A DNA stretch of 7,069 bases from an uncultured Selenomonas sp. (GTDB lineage: Bacteria; Bacillota; Negativicutes; Selenomonadales; Selenomonadaceae). This document shows, in pieces, positions 6,896-7,069 of the stretch. The position numbers and the translations under genes are program-made. Below the pieces are notes generated by a model. It was not told the origin of the DNA and did no database searches. It saw nothing but the letters and a program-made list of their open reading frames with translations. Position 1 is the stretch's first letter. Every line of letters begins with the position of its first letter. The stretch is taken from assembly GCA_905373085.1 (NCBI GenBank), contig CAJPRR010000115.1, positions 1-7,069 on the forward strand, written 5' to 3'.

Positions 6896-6920
6896 AAGCT
6901 GCAATAAAGGAATATTGTTG

Positions 6921-6958
6921 GGGAGTTATCGCTTTTTGCGATAACTCCCATCTTTTTT
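6921..6958 (+). terminator. intrinsic terminator after the LysR gene
   Basis: GGGAGTTATCGC (6921-6932) and GCGATAACTCCC (6938-6949) form a perfect 12-bp stem with loop TTTTT, followed by the T-run of TCTTTTTT (6951-6958). The minus-strand side lacks a T-run after the stem, so it should work in the + direction only. Confidence 0.95.
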
Positions 6959-6964
6959 ATGCGC

Positions 6965-6993
6965 TATACAAAACGGAGGTCGATGCTTATAAT
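6965..6993 (+). promoter_or_regulatory. candidate promoter for a feature beyond the right edge
   Basis: TATACA (6965-6970, four of six to the -35 consensus) and a perfect TATAAT (6988-6993) are 17 bases apart. They sit just downstream of the LysR terminator. A start would fall near 7000, with the transcript leaving the window. Confidence 0.5.
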
Positions 6994-7024
6994 CGGGTAC
7001 AGTTCATTTTTAATTTAAGAAATC

Positions 7025-7051
7025 GCCGCAGCGCTAAGGAGCGCGTTCGGC
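7025..7051 (+). other. GC-rich two-part hairpin near the right edge
   Basis: GCCG (7025-7028) pairs with CGGC (7048-7051), and GCGCT (7031-7035) pairs with AGCGC (7040-7044) around loop AAGG, with small unpaired bulges between. Downstream of the candidate promoter this could be the first element of a structured leader. No known riboswitch or T-box motif is recognised in the bases available. Confidence 0.35.
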
Positions 7052-7069
7052 AAAGAAAGGTCGTTGTTA

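Noticed and set aside
6959..7018. Tiny + strand open frames (19 codons from ATG 6959, or 11 from ATG 6983)
   Set aside because: The first ATG sits directly on the terminator T-run with no ribosome binding site. The second has GGAGG only three bases away and overlaps the candidate promoter. Neither shows a leader-peptide codon pattern.

Overview
The window is a compact, GC-rich bacterial chromosome segment with every supported gene on the + strand. Strong GGAGG-type ribosome binding sites, occasional GTG starts and the gene set (recG, a small Firmicute-type methyltransferase, a YbjN-like protein, dTDP-sugar genes) suggest a Gram-negative-type Firmicute of the Negativicutes, perhaps Selenomonas or a relative. 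This placement rests on overall character, not on a marker gene, and is tentative.

Positions 31-5765 hold six tightly packed genes. They are recG (branched-DNA helicase), a small class I SAM-dependent methyltransferase whose ribosome binding site touches the recG stop, a YbjN-domain protein, and rfbA-rfbC-rfbB (rmlA-rmlC-rmlB). The three rml enzymes turn glucose-1-phosphate and dTTP into dTDP-4-keto-6-deoxy-D-glucose and then its 3,5-epimer, dTDP-4-keto-L-rhamnose. The final reductase gene, rmlD/rfbD, is absent from the window. The largest gap in the block is 118 bases (2710-2827). No convincing internal promoter or terminator was found, so part or all of it may be one transcript.

Positions 5766-5959 form a self-contained tRNA unit: a good sigma-A-type promoter, tRNA-Ala(GGC) with encoded CCA, and a strong intrinsic terminator. 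A LysR-type regulator follows at 6005-6895, preceded by a short inverted repeat next to its ribosome binding site. It ends in a perfect 12-bp terminator hairpin (6921-6958).

The last 110 bases hold no complete gene. They contain a promoter-like pair followed by a GC-rich hairpin, which may be the start of a structured leader of a gene beyond the window. A short minus-strand open frame there could instead be the end of a convergent gene.

No mobile element, CRISPR array, phage gene or clearly new system was found. The points worth a second look are the missing rmlD, the LysR gene without a divergent partner, the inverted repeat at its ribosome binding site, and the unresolved right edge.
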